Assembly: GCA_900549715.1 (NCBI GenBank) | Contig: URPK01000003.1 | Coordinates: 124,001-188,000 of the forward strand | DNA length: 64,000 nucleotides | Reading direction: 5' to 3' | DNA from: an uncultured Collinsella sp. | GTDB lineage: Bacteria; Actinomycetota; Coriobacteriia; Coriobacteriales; Coriobacteriaceae | Shown: one piece after another, positions 41,154 through 50,107 of the stretch | Layout: each line of letters opens with the position of its first letter | Numbering within the stretch: the stretch's first letter is position 1 | Notes under the pieces: model-generated | What the model was told of the DNA's origin: nothing | Databases searched by the model: none | Seen by the model: only the letters and a program-made list of their open reading frames with translations | Made by a program: the position numbers and the translations under genes

Positions 41154-43151
41154 ATGGCAAAAAACACCGCAAACTATGGTAACGACAGTATCCGCCAGCT
41201 CAAGGACGAGGAGCGCGTACGCCTGCGCCCCGCCGTCATCTTTGGCTCGGACGGGCTCGACGGCTGCGCGCATGCTGCCTTCGAGATCCTGTCCAACGCC
41301 GTTGACGAGGCACGCCAGGGCTACGGCAAACTTATCACCCTTACCGCCTTTCGCGATGGCTCCATTCAGGTAGAGGATAACGGCCGTGGCTGCCCGCTCG
41401 ACTGGAACCCTTCCGAGAAGCGCTTTAACTGGGAGCTCGTCTTCTGCGAGCTCTACGCCGGCGGCAAGTACAACAACAACCAGGGCGGCGACTACGACTT
41501 CTCGCTTGGCACCAACGGCCTGGGCTCCTGCGCGACCCAGTACGCTTCCGAGTACATGGACGTCACGGTTTGGCGTGACGGTAACAAGTACTCTCTGCAC
41601 TTTAAGAAGGGTAAGGTCGTCGGCGCTAAAAAGAAGGCGCTCGAGATTGAGCCCAGCGACGAGAACCGCACCGGCACCACCATCAAGTGGCGCCCCGATC
41701 TTGAGGTCTTTACCTCGATCAGCATTCCCCACGAGTGGTATCGCGAGACCATGCGCCGCCAGGCCGTGGTCAACGCCAACGTGACCTTCCGCCTGCGCAT
41801 CGAGGGCGACGATGGCGAGTTTTCCGAAGAGGACTTCTGCTACCCCAAGGGCATCGAGGACTACGTGCTCGAGAAGGTCGGTGCCGACTACCTCACCGAG
41901 CCCTTCTTCATCGAGGCCGACCGTCGCGGTCGCGACCGCGAGGACCTGCCCGACTACAACGTCAAGATTACCGCGTGCATGTGCTTCTCACGCACCTTCA
42001 TGATGCAGGAGTACTACCACAACTCGTCATGGCTCGAGAACGGCGGTTCGCCCGAAAAGGCCGCCCGCAGCGCTCTGACCAGCGCCATCGATGCCTACAT
42101 TAAGCAACAGGGCAAGTACAACAAAAACGAGAGCGGCATCAAATGGCAAGACGTCCAGGACTGCCTGGTGCTGGTGACCAACTGCTTCTCCACCCAGACG
42201 TCCTACGAAAACCAGACTAAGAAGGCCATCAATAACCGCTTTATCCAGCAGGCCATGACGGCCTTCTTTAAGGAGCGCCTCTCGACCTACTTGATCGAGA
42301 ACAAGGACGCCGCCAACAAAATTATGGAGCAGGTGCTCATCAACAAGCGCTCGCGCGAGAACGCCGAAAAGACGCGCCAGAGCATCAAGACCAACCTGCA
42401 GCAGAAGACCGACATGGCCAACCGCGTGCAAAAGTTCATCGACTGCCGCTCCAAGGACAAGAGCCGCCGCGAGATCTACATCGTAGAGGGCGACTCGGCA
42501 GCAGGCGCCATTCGCACCTCGCGCGATGCCGAGTTCCAAGGCGTTATGCCCGTCCGCGGTAAGATCCTCAACTGCCTGAAGGAGGACTATCCGCGCATCT
42601 TTAAGTCCGACATCATCATGGACCTTATGCGCGTGCTGGGCTGCGGCGTGGAAATCAAGGACAAGCGCATCAAGAACCTCGGTGCCTTTGACCTGGATAA
42701 CCTCAACTGGAACAAGGTCATCATCTGTACGGACGCCGACGTCGACGGTTATCACATCCGCACGCTCGTGCTCACCATGCTCTACCGCCTGGTGCCTACG
42801 CTTATCGACGAGGGCTACGTGTATATCGCCGAGTCTCCGCTCTACGAGATCAACTGCAAAGAAAAGACCTACTTTGCCTACACCGAGCTCGAGAAGAACG
42901 GCATCCTTAAAGAGATCGGCGACCAGAAGTGTTCTATCAACCGCTCCAAGGGTCTTGGTGAAAACGATCCGGACATGATGTGGCTCACCACCATGAACCC
43001 CGAGACGCGCCGTTTGATCAAGGTGGAGCCCGAGGACGTCATCAAGATGGAAACCATGTTCAACCTTCTGCTGGGCAACGACGAGGCGGGCCGCAAGCGC
43101 CATATCTCCGAGCACGGCAAGGAATATCTGGATCAGCTGGACCTGCAGTAG
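41154..43151 (+). CDS. Type IIA topoisomerase, ATPase/Toprim subunit (divergent GyrB/ParE)
   Basis: 665-residue ATPase subunit. The GHKL domain keeps the E-N-D motif (FEILSNAVDEA) and DNGRGCPLD. The ATP lid reads TNGLGSCATQYASE rather than the usual LHGVGASVVNALS. The Toprim domain has EGDSAAGAI near 440 and the metal-binding DADVDGYHIRTL near 530. It is shorter in the transducer region than GyrB. It forms a two-gene unit with the cleavage subunit 45 bases downstream. The lid and other motifs suggest a separate branch from the housekeeping gyrase expected elsewhere in the genome; a ParE-type decatenase role is plausible. ATG at 41154 with GAGAG upstream. Confidence 0.85.
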   Translation: MAKNTANYGNDSIRQLKDEERVRLRPAVIFGSDGLDGCAHAAFEILSNAVDEARQGYGKLITLTAFRDGSIQVEDNGRGCPLDWNPSEKRFNWELVFCELYAGGKYNNNQGGDYDFSLGTNGLGSCATQYASEYMDVTVWRDGNKYSLHFKKGKVVGAKKKALEIEPSDENRTGTTIKWRPDLEVFTSISIPHEWYRETMRRQAVVNANVTFRLRIEGDDGEFSEEDFCYPKGIEDYVLEKVGADYLTEPFFIEADRRGRDREDLPDYNVKITACMCFSRTFMMQEYYHNSSWLENGGSPEKAARSALTSAIDAYIKQQGKYNKNESGIKWQDVQDCLVLVTNCFSTQTSYENQTKKAINNRFIQQAMTAFFKERLSTYLIENKDAANKIMEQVLINKRSRENAEKTRQSIKTNLQQKTDMANRVQKFIDCRSKDKSRREIYIVEGDSAAGAIRTSRDAEFQGVMPVRGKILNCLKEDYPRIFKSDIIMDLMRVLGCGVEIKDKRIKNLGAFDLDNLNWNKVIICTDADVDGYHIRTLVLTMLYRLVPTLIDEGYVYIAESPLYEINCKEKTYFAYTELEKNGILKEIGDQKCSINRSKGLGENDPDMMWLTTMNPETRRLIKVEPEDVIKMETMFNLLLGNDEAGRKRHISEHGKEYLDQLDLQ

Positions 43152-43196
43152 CAGCAAATCGATAACGACAGCCCATAAGAAGTTCAAGAGGAAATC

Positions 43197-45437
43197 GTGG
43201 CAAAGAAGAAGACGAAGAACCAGCCAAAGAAGAAGCAGGTCAACGCCGAGAACGTCATCGGCCTGCATTCCGAGGTCACCGACCAGCCGATCACGCAGAC
43301 GCTCGAGGTCAACTACATGCCCTACGCTATGAGCGTCAACGTCTCGCGTGCATTCCCCGAGATCGACGGCTTTAAGCCCTCGCACCGCAAGCTGCTCTAC
43401 ACCATGTACAAGATGGGTCTGCTCAAGGGCGAGCGCCAGAAGAGCGCCAACATCGTGGGCCAAACCATGAAGCTCAACCCGCACGGCGATGCCGCGATCT
43501 ACGAAACGATGGTTCGCTTGGCCACCGGCAACGAAGCGCTGCTTGCCCCCTTCGTGGAGTCGAAGGGCAACTTTGGCAAGTACTATTCGGGCGATCTGAG
43601 CTACGCCGCCTCGCGTTATACCGAGGCCAAGCTCTCCCCCATCAGCGCCGAGATCTTCAAGGACATCGACAAGGACCCGGTCGACTTCGTCGACAGCTAC
43701 GACGGCGCCATGAAGGAGCCGCGCCTACTGCCCACCACGTTCCCCAACATCCTTGTCTCGGCCAACAAGGGCATCGGCGTCGCCATGGCGTCCGACATCT
43801 GCGGCTTCAACCTCAACGAGGTCTGCACTGCCACGATGCACTACCTGCAGGATCCCGACTGCGACCTGCTCGAGTACATGCCCATGCCCGACTTCTCGAC
43901 CGGCGGCGAGATTATCTACCGCCGCGAGGAGATGGAGAAGATCATCGAGACCGGCCTTGGTAGTTTCCAGATTCGCTCCCGCTGGCGTTGGATCCCCGAA
44001 GAGCGCATCATCGAGGTCTACGAGATTCCCTACACCACCAAGACCGATGTCATCATCGAGCGCATCGTCAAGCTCTCCAAGGAGGGCAAGGTCAAGGAAA
44101 TCGCCGACATCCGCGACGAGACCGACCTTTCGGGCTTGCGCATTGCCATCGACCTTAAGCGCGGCGTCGACCCCGACAAGCTCATGGCCAAGCTCTATCG
44201 CTCGACCACGCTGCAGGATTCGTTCTCGTGCAACTTCAACGTACTCGTCGACGGCTATCCCCGTGTTATGGGCGTGCGCCAGATCCTGCACGAGTGGGTC
44301 AAGTGGCGTATTGAGTCCACGCGTCGCCGCATTAACTTTGACCTGGGGAAAAAGTCCGAGCGCCTGCACCTGCTGCACGGCCTCGAGGCGATTCTGCTCG
44401 ACATCGACAAGGCCATCGCCATCATCCGCGGCACCAAGCTCGAGGCCGAGGTCGTGCCCAACCTTATGCGCGGCTTCGACATCGACGAGACCCAGGCCGA
44501 GTTTGTTGCCGAGCTCAAGCTCCGCAACATCAACGAGGAGTACATCCTCAACCGCACCAAGGACATCGCTAAGCTTGAGGGCGAGATCGCCGAGCTTGAG
44601 GAGATCCTCTCCAGCGAGGAGAACATCAAGAAGGTCATCAGCGACGAGCTGGCCGCGGTCAACAAGAAGTATGTGATGCCGCGCCGCACGGGCAGGATTG
44701 AGCCCCATGAGGTTGTCGAAGTAAGCTTGGAGCCCGAGGTCGAGGAGTACCCGGTCACCATCATGCTCTCGCGCGATGGCTACCTTAAGAAGATGACGGA
44801 CCGCGTACTCAAAAAGGCGACCACGCTCAAGTACAAGGACGGCGACAAACCCTTTATCGAGTTCCCGTCCTCCAACACGCACGAGCTGCTCGTGTTTACC
44901 AACAAGAGCCAGGTGTACAAGTGCAAGGTTGCGGCATTTGAGGACACCAAGTCGGCCCAGCTGGGCTCGTACCTGCCGACCGATCTTGAGATGGAACCCG
45001 ACGAGAGTGTCATCTGGGTCATCGACCCCGAGGACTACAAGGCCGACGTGTTGTTCGTCTTTGAGAACGGCCGCGTGGTGCGCGTCGCGCTTTCTGGATA
45101 CGTCACCAAGACCAACCGCAAACGCCTGAAGAACGCTATCTACGGCGGCAGCAAGCTGCTGTATGCCCAGGTACTCAAGGAAGATCGCGACATCGCACTG
45201 GTCTCGAGCGACTATCGTTTGATGAACTTCAACACGTCGTTGCTCAAGACCAAGACGACCACCAACACGCAGGGCGTCCAGGCCTTTACGGCCAAGAAGG
45301 GCCGCTCGGTCACCACCGTCGGAACAACCGAGGAGATCCTTGGCGCCGGCGTCTCGGCCGAAAAGTTCACCGCGCAGAGTCTGCCCTCCGCCGGCGCCCT
45401 CATGAAGGAAAATGACATGCCGAGTTTGTTTGACTAA
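43197..45437 (+). CDS. Type IIA topoisomerase, DNA-cleavage subunit (divergent GyrA/ParC)
   Basis: 746-residue subunit with a winged-helix core: DGFKPSHRKLLYTMYKMGL, the helix KLNPHGDAAIYETMVRLA, and the catalytic tyrosine Y141 in SYAASRYTEAKLSP. A coiled-coil dimer gate follows (DIAKLEGEIAELEEILSSEENI), then a beta-pinwheel-like C-terminal domain with EVSLEPEVEEYPVTIMLSRDGYLKK and similar repeats. It ends FD after an acidic tail. In the quinolone-contact helix the positions matching GyrA Ser83 and Asp87 are Ala99 and Glu103. The GTG start has AAGAGG upstream. A terminator follows. Confidence 0.85.
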   Translation: MAKKKTKNQPKKKQVNAENVIGLHSEVTDQPITQTLEVNYMPYAMSVNVSRAFPEIDGFKPSHRKLLYTMYKMGLLKGERQKSANIVGQTMKLNPHGDAAIYETMVRLATGNEALLAPFVESKGNFGKYYSGDLSYAASRYTEAKLSPISAEIFKDIDKDPVDFVDSYDGAMKEPRLLPTTFPNILVSANKGIGVAMASDICGFNLNEVCTATMHYLQDPDCDLLEYMPMPDFSTGGEIIYRREEMEKIIETGLGSFQIRSRWRWIPEERIIEVYEIPYTTKTDVIIERIVKLSKEGKVKEIADIRDETDLSGLRIAIDLKRGVDPDKLMAKLYRSTTLQDSFSCNFNVLVDGYPRVMGVRQILHEWVKWRIESTRRRINFDLGKKSERLHLLHGLEAILLDIDKAIAIIRGTKLEAEVVPNLMRGFDIDETQAEFVAELKLRNINEEYILNRTKDIAKLEGEIAELEEILSSEENIKKVISDELAAVNKKYVMPRRTGRIEPHEVVEVSLEPEVEEYPVTIMLSRDGYLKKMTDRVLKKATTLKYKDGDKPFIEFPSSNTHELLVFTNKSQVYKCKVAAFEDTKSAQLGSYLPTDLEMEPDESVIWVIDPEDYKADVLFVFENGRVVRVALSGYVTKTNRKRLKNAIYGGSKLLYAQVLKEDRDIALVSSDYRLMNFNTSLLKTKTTTNTQGVQAFTAKKGRSVTTVGTTEEILGAGVSAEKFTAQSLPSAGALMKENDMPSLFD

Positions 45438-45476
45438 AACAACGGCGACTAAACCGTCATGGTTTTACAAAGCAGC

Positions 45477-45514
45477 GGGGCCCGGAGCGCAGTAAACGCT
45501 GCGCCCCGGGCCCC
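45477..45514. terminator. Terminator between convergent topoisomerase and ATPase genes
   Basis: GGGGCCCGGAGCGCAG (45477-45492) and CTGCGCCCCGGGCCCC (45499-45514) pair with one mismatch around TAAACG. Very stable stem, no T-tract; likely bidirectional. Confidence 0.7.
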
Positions 45515-45536
45515 ATGCATTACACCAGCATCATCC

Positions 45537-46826
45537 CTATAGACAAAATGCCGCATAAAGCGGAACAGACATAAGCCCATCATTCATTCCAAAGGGCTTA
45601 GTCGATAGCCTGATAAGGCGCACGCCCGGATGGGTCTTTTTAAGTGAGGACAGACTTCGAGATCTTGTGTTCTCCCCCGCCTTGACTTCAATCGCAGACA
45701 AGCATCCCTGCTTCTCTACTACAAAGTCGATTTCCGCACGATTATCTCGCGCCCAATAATGCAGTGGATAACCCATGGCTGAAAGCTGTTGGGCAACGTA
45801 GTTTTCGGTAAGTGCACCCATGAATGTGCCGCCGATACCGGCAAGAATATCGGCGCGTTGAGCACCGGCCTTGGAGACCAGCAGCCCTGTATCCGCCTGA
45901 TAGATTTTAAAAGCAGAAGGGTTAACGAAGGCCTCTAAAGGGCTTTCGATCTGCCCGACTAGGCTGCAGCGCGCCACCGTACCCGACAATACAAGCCAAT
46001 CGAGAGCATCTCCAAAGAGAGACGCATTGCCCCCCGCTCGCACTACCTTGTATTGAAATTTACGATTCTCTTTGGCAAGCTGCTGTGGAATGGAATCGAA
46101 GCACGCACGCGTCTTTGCGCTCAAGCGTTCATCAGCATATTTATTGGTGTCGGCGGAATATCCGTCGAGAATAATCCGATGCTTTTCGGCCACATCAATG
46201 ATTGACTGATCATCGATGTACGTTTGGACCGCCTCGGGCATTCCGCCAACAACAAGATACTGTCGATAGAGCCCAAGCGCCTTTTCATGAAGGCTTGGCG
46301 CAAGAGGACCCATTATCTCGAATGATGAGCGTATCTCGTCGACCAGCTGATCGTGCCCCATCGCCCAGAGAAACTCCTCGAAATCGAGTGGGGTCATCTC
46401 AATCAAGTCGGTCTTTCCGACGGGGAACGAATACGACTGATGGTTAATGGCAACCCCAAGAAGCGACCCGGCAGCCGCAACGTAATACTCGGGAGCATCT
46501 TCGCAAAAGTATTTAAGGGAAGTGAGCGCTTCCTCGCATGCCTGGATCTCGTCAATGAACAGTAAGGTTTTGCCAGGCACGATACGCTGTCCCGTACGAG
46601 CCTCGATCGCACGTACGATCGAATGAGGGTCAAGACCGCCCAAAAAATCCGCTCGCGCCGACCGGTCGTTCTCAAGATTAACGTAGACAACCGATTCGAA
46701 AAGATCCTGGGCGTACGTTCTGAGCAAATAGGTCTTGCCACACTGGCGCACGCCTTTGACCAGCAAAGGTTTTCTATCAGCTCTGTCTCGCCATTCCCTA
46801 AGGAGCTCGTCTGCCTTGCGACGCAT
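45537..46826 (-). CDS. AAA ATPase with DUF4143 domain
   Basis: 429-residue protein of the widespread AAA_14/DUF4143 family. Walker A is GVRQCGKTYLL near 25, Walker B is TLLFIDEIQ near 90, and the SLLGV/PLDFEEFL stretches follow. The C-terminal DUF4143 domain has a restriction-nuclease-like motif, RAEIDFVVEKQGCLSAIEVKAG. Cellular role is unknown; genes of this type are often horizontally moved and have been linked to defence or stress. Base composition is lower in GC than the topoisomerase genes. ATG with AGGGAAGG upstream. Confidence 0.87.
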   Translation of the reverse strand: MRRKADELLREWRDRADRKPLLVKGVRQCGKTYLLRTYAQDLFESVVYVNLENDRSARADFLGGLDPHSIVRAIEARTGQRIVPGKTLLFIDEIQACEEALTSLKYFCEDAPEYYVAAAGSLLGVAINHQSYSFPVGKTDLIEMTPLDFEEFLWAMGHDQLVDEIRSSFEIMGPLAPSLHEKALGLYRQYLVVGGMPEAVQTYIDDQSIIDVAEKHRIILDGYSADTNKYADERLSAKTRACFDSIPQQLAKENRKFQYKVVRAGGNASLFGDALDWLVLSGTVARCSLVGQIESPLEAFVNPSAFKIYQADTGLLVSKAGAQRADILAGIGGTFMGALTENYVAQQLSAMGYPLHYWARDNRAEIDFVVEKQGCLSAIEVKAGENTRSRSLSSLKKTHPGVRLIRLSTKPFGMNDGLMSVPLYAAFCL

Positions 46827-47006
46827 ACGTAACCTTCCCTCATGAACTTCTATTTGACAATATTTTAACGCGGATTAATTTGTTTTCAGTTATTTTTCTG
46901 CGTTTAAAAATTGTTCTATACGGCACTTGAGGGAATTCGCCCCTATCTCTCGGTAAGGACAGCAAGCATTTCCACCAACGCTGATTGCCATGCGTTCTTC
47001 TTGCCC

Positions 47007-47537
47007 TTAGGCGAGCTTGCGAGCGAGCTCTCGCACCTTTTCCAGCTTGGGCGACGATACCATGCTGTCGCGCTCGGTCATGCCGCTAATGGTGACAATG
47101 CCCTGGTCCTCCCACTTGCAGTATGCGCAGGCCGACTTGTACATAGCGATCGCCGCATCATAGACGCCCTCGCTGTGGCTATCGAGCAAAAGGGCCGTCT
47201 TGGTGAACGGGAAACCCGTGGCACCGAAGGCGTACAGGCGGTCGATGACAGCCTTCTCCTGTGCGGTGATATCAAACCAGTAGATAGGCGAAGCGAAGAC
47301 AACCATATCTGCGTCTTTCAGCGACTCGATCACGTTGACCATGTCATCCTTCTGCACGCAGACGCCCTCATGGGAGAAGCAATACTGGCATCCCAAGCAG
47401 CCGGCGATCTTCTTGCTGGCAACGCGGACGACCTCGACCGTATGGCCGACCTCTCGCGCGGTCTCGGCAAAGGCCTCGACCATGGTGTCGGTATTGGCGC
47501 CCTTGCGCGGGCTGCCACTCAATACAACGATATTCAT
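47007..47537 (-). CDS. NADPH-dependent FMN reductase/iron-sulfur flavoprotein-like
   Basis: 176-residue flavodoxin-fold oxidoreductase. The FMN phosphate loop is SGSPRKGANTDTMVEAF. GCLGCQYCFSHEGVC near residue 47 places four cysteines as in iron-sulfur flavoproteins, and FASPIYWFDITAQEKAVIDR is the family's second flavin loop. It may reduce quinones, nitro groups or act in thiol redox balance. AGAGGGA precedes the ATG. It stands alone. Confidence 0.85.
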   Translation of the reverse strand: MNIVVLSGSPRKGANTDTMVEAFAETAREVGHTVEVVRVASKKIAGCLGCQYCFSHEGVCVQKDDMVNVIESLKDADMVVFASPIYWFDITAQEKAVIDRLYAFGATGFPFTKTALLLDSHSEGVYDAAIAMYKSACAYCKWEDQGIVTISGMTERDSMVSSPKLEKVRELARKLA

Positions 47538-47741
47538 AGGATTCCCTCTCCTTCATGCTGCAGGCGCGCAGCATTTTTTCTTGTAACCAAAACAAATGGG
47601 GTTAATCAATCGCCAGCAGGCCATATCTCTTGCTCAAGTTCCCTAAAGAAGCTCAAGGCGATTGCGATTGCCTTATACAACATCGAAAACCAAAGAGGGG
47701 CCATAGCAACGTCGCCTGCCTGAAATGGCACGCTGTCAAGA

Positions 47742-48296
47742 TCAACTACGGGGATCGTGGCGAGCCGATACCGCCCGCATGCCCCCTTCGGAATAGGCGC
47801 TGAGCAGCTCCTGAGCGTGGGCAAACTCGGGCCCTCGCCTCCAACCGAGCAGACGGTTGACCGCGAGATTTCCCTGGACGTTGTGGACGAAGAGCAGATA
47901 GGCGTCCTCGCGCGAAAGCCCGGTCTCCTCCATGATCGAGGGAACCATCTGCTCAGCGCCGCGCTTGACGACGCGTTGCGCCACCCGGGCGTACGCGTCG
48001 TCATCCGAGTAGAGCAGATAATAGTCATCGTTTGCCGGCGGGCGTTGGCAGAGGGCGCCCGTCCCCGTTCCCTCGATCGGCGGCGCCGCCGCCAGGGCCT
48101 CGTCGATAAGTGCGTCGAGCAGCGCGAACTTGTCCTCGTAGTGCAAATAGAACGTGCCGCGGTTGATATCGGCGCAGCGGCAGATATCCGCCACCGTCAT
48201 CTTCGCGAAACCGACCTCGGCCAGCAGCGAAAAGAACGCCTCCCGTATGACCGAGAGCGTATAGCGTCGGCGACGATCGATCTTCCCCGATTCCAT
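47742..48296 (-). CDS. TetR-family regulator (copy 1) of the sirtuin operon
   Basis: 184-residue TetR-type repressor. The helix-turn-helix is at about 10-55 (LSVIREAFFSLLAEVGFAKMTVADICRCADINRGTFYLHYEDKFALLD), followed by an all-helical ligand domain with a MVPSIMEETGLSREDAYLLFVHNVQGNLAVNRLLGWRRG stretch. ATG at 48296 with GGAGGGG upstream. Divergent from the first sirtuin gene. A second copy at 51027 is nearly identical in protein sequence and also sits divergent to a sirtuin start, showing that regulator and target promoter were duplicated together. Confidence 0.9.
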   Translation of the reverse strand: MESGKIDRRRRYTLSVIREAFFSLLAEVGFAKMTVADICRCADINRGTFYLHYEDKFALLDALIDEALAAAPPIEGTGTGALCQRPPANDDYYLLYSDDDAYARVAQRVVKRGAEQMVPSIMEETGLSREDAYLLFVHNVQGNLAVNRLLGWRRGPEFAHAQELLSAYSEGGMRAVSARHDPRS

Positions 48297-48401
48297 TGCC
48301 CCTCCAATCGCAACGCTCGACAATGCCCAGCAATCGTTCGTTTATCGACGGCGCATCGAAGCTGTTCATTGCTCTCGCATAAATCAACATGGATACTTTT
48401 T

Positions 48402-48417
48402 ATCAACACCTGTTCAT
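48402..48417. promoter_or_regulatory. Candidate TetR operator, copy 1
   Basis: ATCAACACCTGTTCAT is an imperfect palindrome (6 of 8 positions per half). The equivalent position in the duplicated locus (51694-51709) has ATAGACACCTGTTTAT, which keeps the symmetric A-A-C-A/T-G-T-T core although flanking bases differ. Lies 23 bases before the sirtuin start codon. Confidence 0.45.
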
Positions 48418-48439
48418 AATAGCTGAAAGAAGGTATCCG

Positions 48440-49405
48440 GTGACTCTGTACGAGCAGCTCGTTATCGAGCTCACCAACCGATCGTTTTCCCTTCATGCCG
48501 CCTACCGCAGCGGCAGCACGCCCTATGAGCTGAGTGACCGCGAGCCCGAGCCCTACGACCAGCAAATCGAGGACTTCGCCCGTATGATCGAAGAAGCCGA
48601 TTGCGTGCTGGTGGGCGGGGCCTCCGGGCTCTCCGCGGCGGGCGGCGGCGACTTCTACTACGAGGACAACGCGACCTATCGCAGGCATTTCGGCAAATTC
48701 GCCGAGCGTTACGGCTTCAGGGGCGCGTTTGAGGGGTCGACCTACCGCTGGCCCACCGCCGAGGCACGCTGGGGTTATCTTGCCACCTTCCTCGACACCA
48801 CACTCAACGCCCCGCTGCGCCAGCCCTACAAGGACCTCGACGCCATTCTTGCCGAGAAGGACTTTTTCGTGCTCACCACCAACCAAGACACGCAGTTTGT
48901 GAAGATCTACCCCTGGGAGAAGGTGGCCGAGATTCAAGGCGACCACCGCTTTTTCCAGTGCTCCCGTTGCTGTACCGACGAGGTGTGGGATGCGGTCGAG
49001 CCGGTCTCCCGCATGGTAGAGGCCATGGGAGACGGCCTGGAGGTTCCGACGGAACTCGTGCCACGCTGCCCGCACTGCGGGGCAGAGGCGTTCCCTTGGG
49101 TTCGCGGCTACGGCAACTTCCTGCAGGGCGAGCTCTACGAGGAGCAGTACCGCAAGGTGTCCGACTGGCTCGACGCGCATGCGCGGCAGAGAATCCTTTT
49201 CCTTGAGCTGGGCGTGGGCCGCATGACGCCTGCGTTTATCCAGGAGCCGTTCTGGGCTCTCACGGCGCAATTGCCGCAGGCGAGCTACATCGGCGTAAAC
49301 AACAAGACGCGCTTTCTGCCCCGTGCGATCGAGGACCGCGGTATGGCGATCCGCGCCGACATCGCCGACGTGCTCGCCGGCGTACGCAAGACGCTGGGGA
49401 GGTAG
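48440..49405 (+). CDS. Sirtuin-like protein A (Sir2 family, SirTM-type)
   Basis: 321-residue Sir2-family NAD-binding protein. Rossmann part ADCVLVGGASGLSAAGG near residue 56; nicotinamide/ribose site LTTNQDTQF near 150, matching the TQNID motif; then EIQGDHRFFQC, where the classical catalytic HG is replaced by QG. A zinc ribbon follows with CSRCC and CPHCG pairs. The Gln in place of His and the NxD motif are those I associate with macrodomain-linked sirtuins (SirTM), which act as protein ADP-ribosyltransferases on lipoylated GcvH-L. None of the usual partners is present. The GTG start at 48440 corresponds to the ATG of the truncated copy at 51731. Confidence 0.78.
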   Translation: MTLYEQLVIELTNRSFSLHAAYRSGSTPYELSDREPEPYDQQIEDFARMIEEADCVLVGGASGLSAAGGGDFYYEDNATYRRHFGKFAERYGFRGAFEGSTYRWPTAEARWGYLATFLDTTLNAPLRQPYKDLDAILAEKDFFVLTTNQDTQFVKIYPWEKVAEIQGDHRFFQCSRCCTDEVWDAVEPVSRMVEAMGDGLEVPTELVPRCPHCGAEAFPWVRGYGNFLQGELYEEQYRKVSDWLDAHARQRILFLELGVGRMTPAFIQEPFWALTAQLPQASYIGVNNKTRFLPRAIEDRGMAIRADIADVLAGVRKTLGR

Positions 49406-49408
49406 CGC

Positions 49409-50107
49409 ATGAAGACGGCGAAAGCAGTTCGCATAGGCACGGCGCTTTCCGAGGCGGATCTTGTCATCATCGGCGCCAGCAACGGGCTGGACATGGCAGA
49501 GGGGCTCAACCTCTTCCGCGCCGACACCCACTTCCAGGAGGCGTACGGGGACCTCGCCCAGGCAGACGGCATTGGCTGCATACTGCAGGGGCTCGCTTCC
49601 CCAGATGCCAGCGTGCGACGCCGATGGGCCGAGCGGTTTCATCAAAAGGAATATCTCGAATATGAGCCCAGCCCGCTCATGAACGGGCTGCGGCGTCTTA
49701 CGGAGCACGCCGACACCTTCGTGGTCACGTGCAACATCGATGGGCACTTCGTGCGCGCTGGGTTCGACGAGGACCGCGTGCTCGAGACTGAGGGGAGCAC
49801 GCACACGTCGATCGACGAGCGGCGTCTCGCCCATCCAGACGCCCTCGCCACGGCCCAGCTCGAGGAGCTCGAGCGCCTTGTGCAAGCCCATCGCAACGGC
49901 AGGGTCGCCATCCTCGAACTTGGCGTGGGACTGCGCAACGGCATCATAAAGCACATGCTCGCCCAGATCGCGAACGTCTGCGAGCACGCCACCTACATCG
50001 TGTTCAACTACAGCCAGGCTATGGCGCCCGATGCATCGTGCGAGACGATTCTCGTTGACGGCGATATGGCCCCGGCTTTCGAGGAGATTGCCCAATGCCG
50101 TCTCTAG
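49409..50107 (+). CDS. Sirtuin-like protein B, degenerate and without zinc ribbon
   Basis: 232-residue protein, clearly related in the Rossmann core (ADLVIIGASNGLDMAEGLNLFRAD) and in VTCNIDGHFVRAGFDEDRVLETEGS, which aligns with the TNxDxxF...QGD region of its neighbours. The catalytic position is Glu rather than Gln or His, and all zinc cysteines are gone, with about 50 residues missing where the ribbon should be. The C-terminal ILELGVGLRNGIIKHML matches the LELGVGxMTPxxI helix of the others. It probably lacks ordinary sirtuin activity and could be a regulatory subunit. Starts three bases after gene A. Confidence 0.72.
   Translation: MKTAKAVRIGTALSEADLVIIGASNGLDMAEGLNLFRADTHFQEAYGDLAQADGIGCILQGLASPDASVRRRWAERFHQKEYLEYEPSPLMNGLRRLTEHADTFVVTCNIDGHFVRAGFDEDRVLETEGSTHTSIDERRLAHPDALATAQLEELERLVQAHRNGRVAILELGVGLRNGIIKHMLAQIANVCEHATYIVFNYSQAMAPDASCETILVDGDMAPAFEEIAQCRL

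Noticed and set aside
46827..47006. Possible small gene between the DUF4143 ATPase and the flavoprotein
   Set aside because: AT-rich promoter-like sequence only; no frame with a ribosome site.
47606..47741. Minus-strand stretch translating to a hydrophobic tail (APLWFSMLYKAIAIALSFF)
   Set aside because: No start, no ribosome site and no continuity; possibly decayed sequence, but too short to support.
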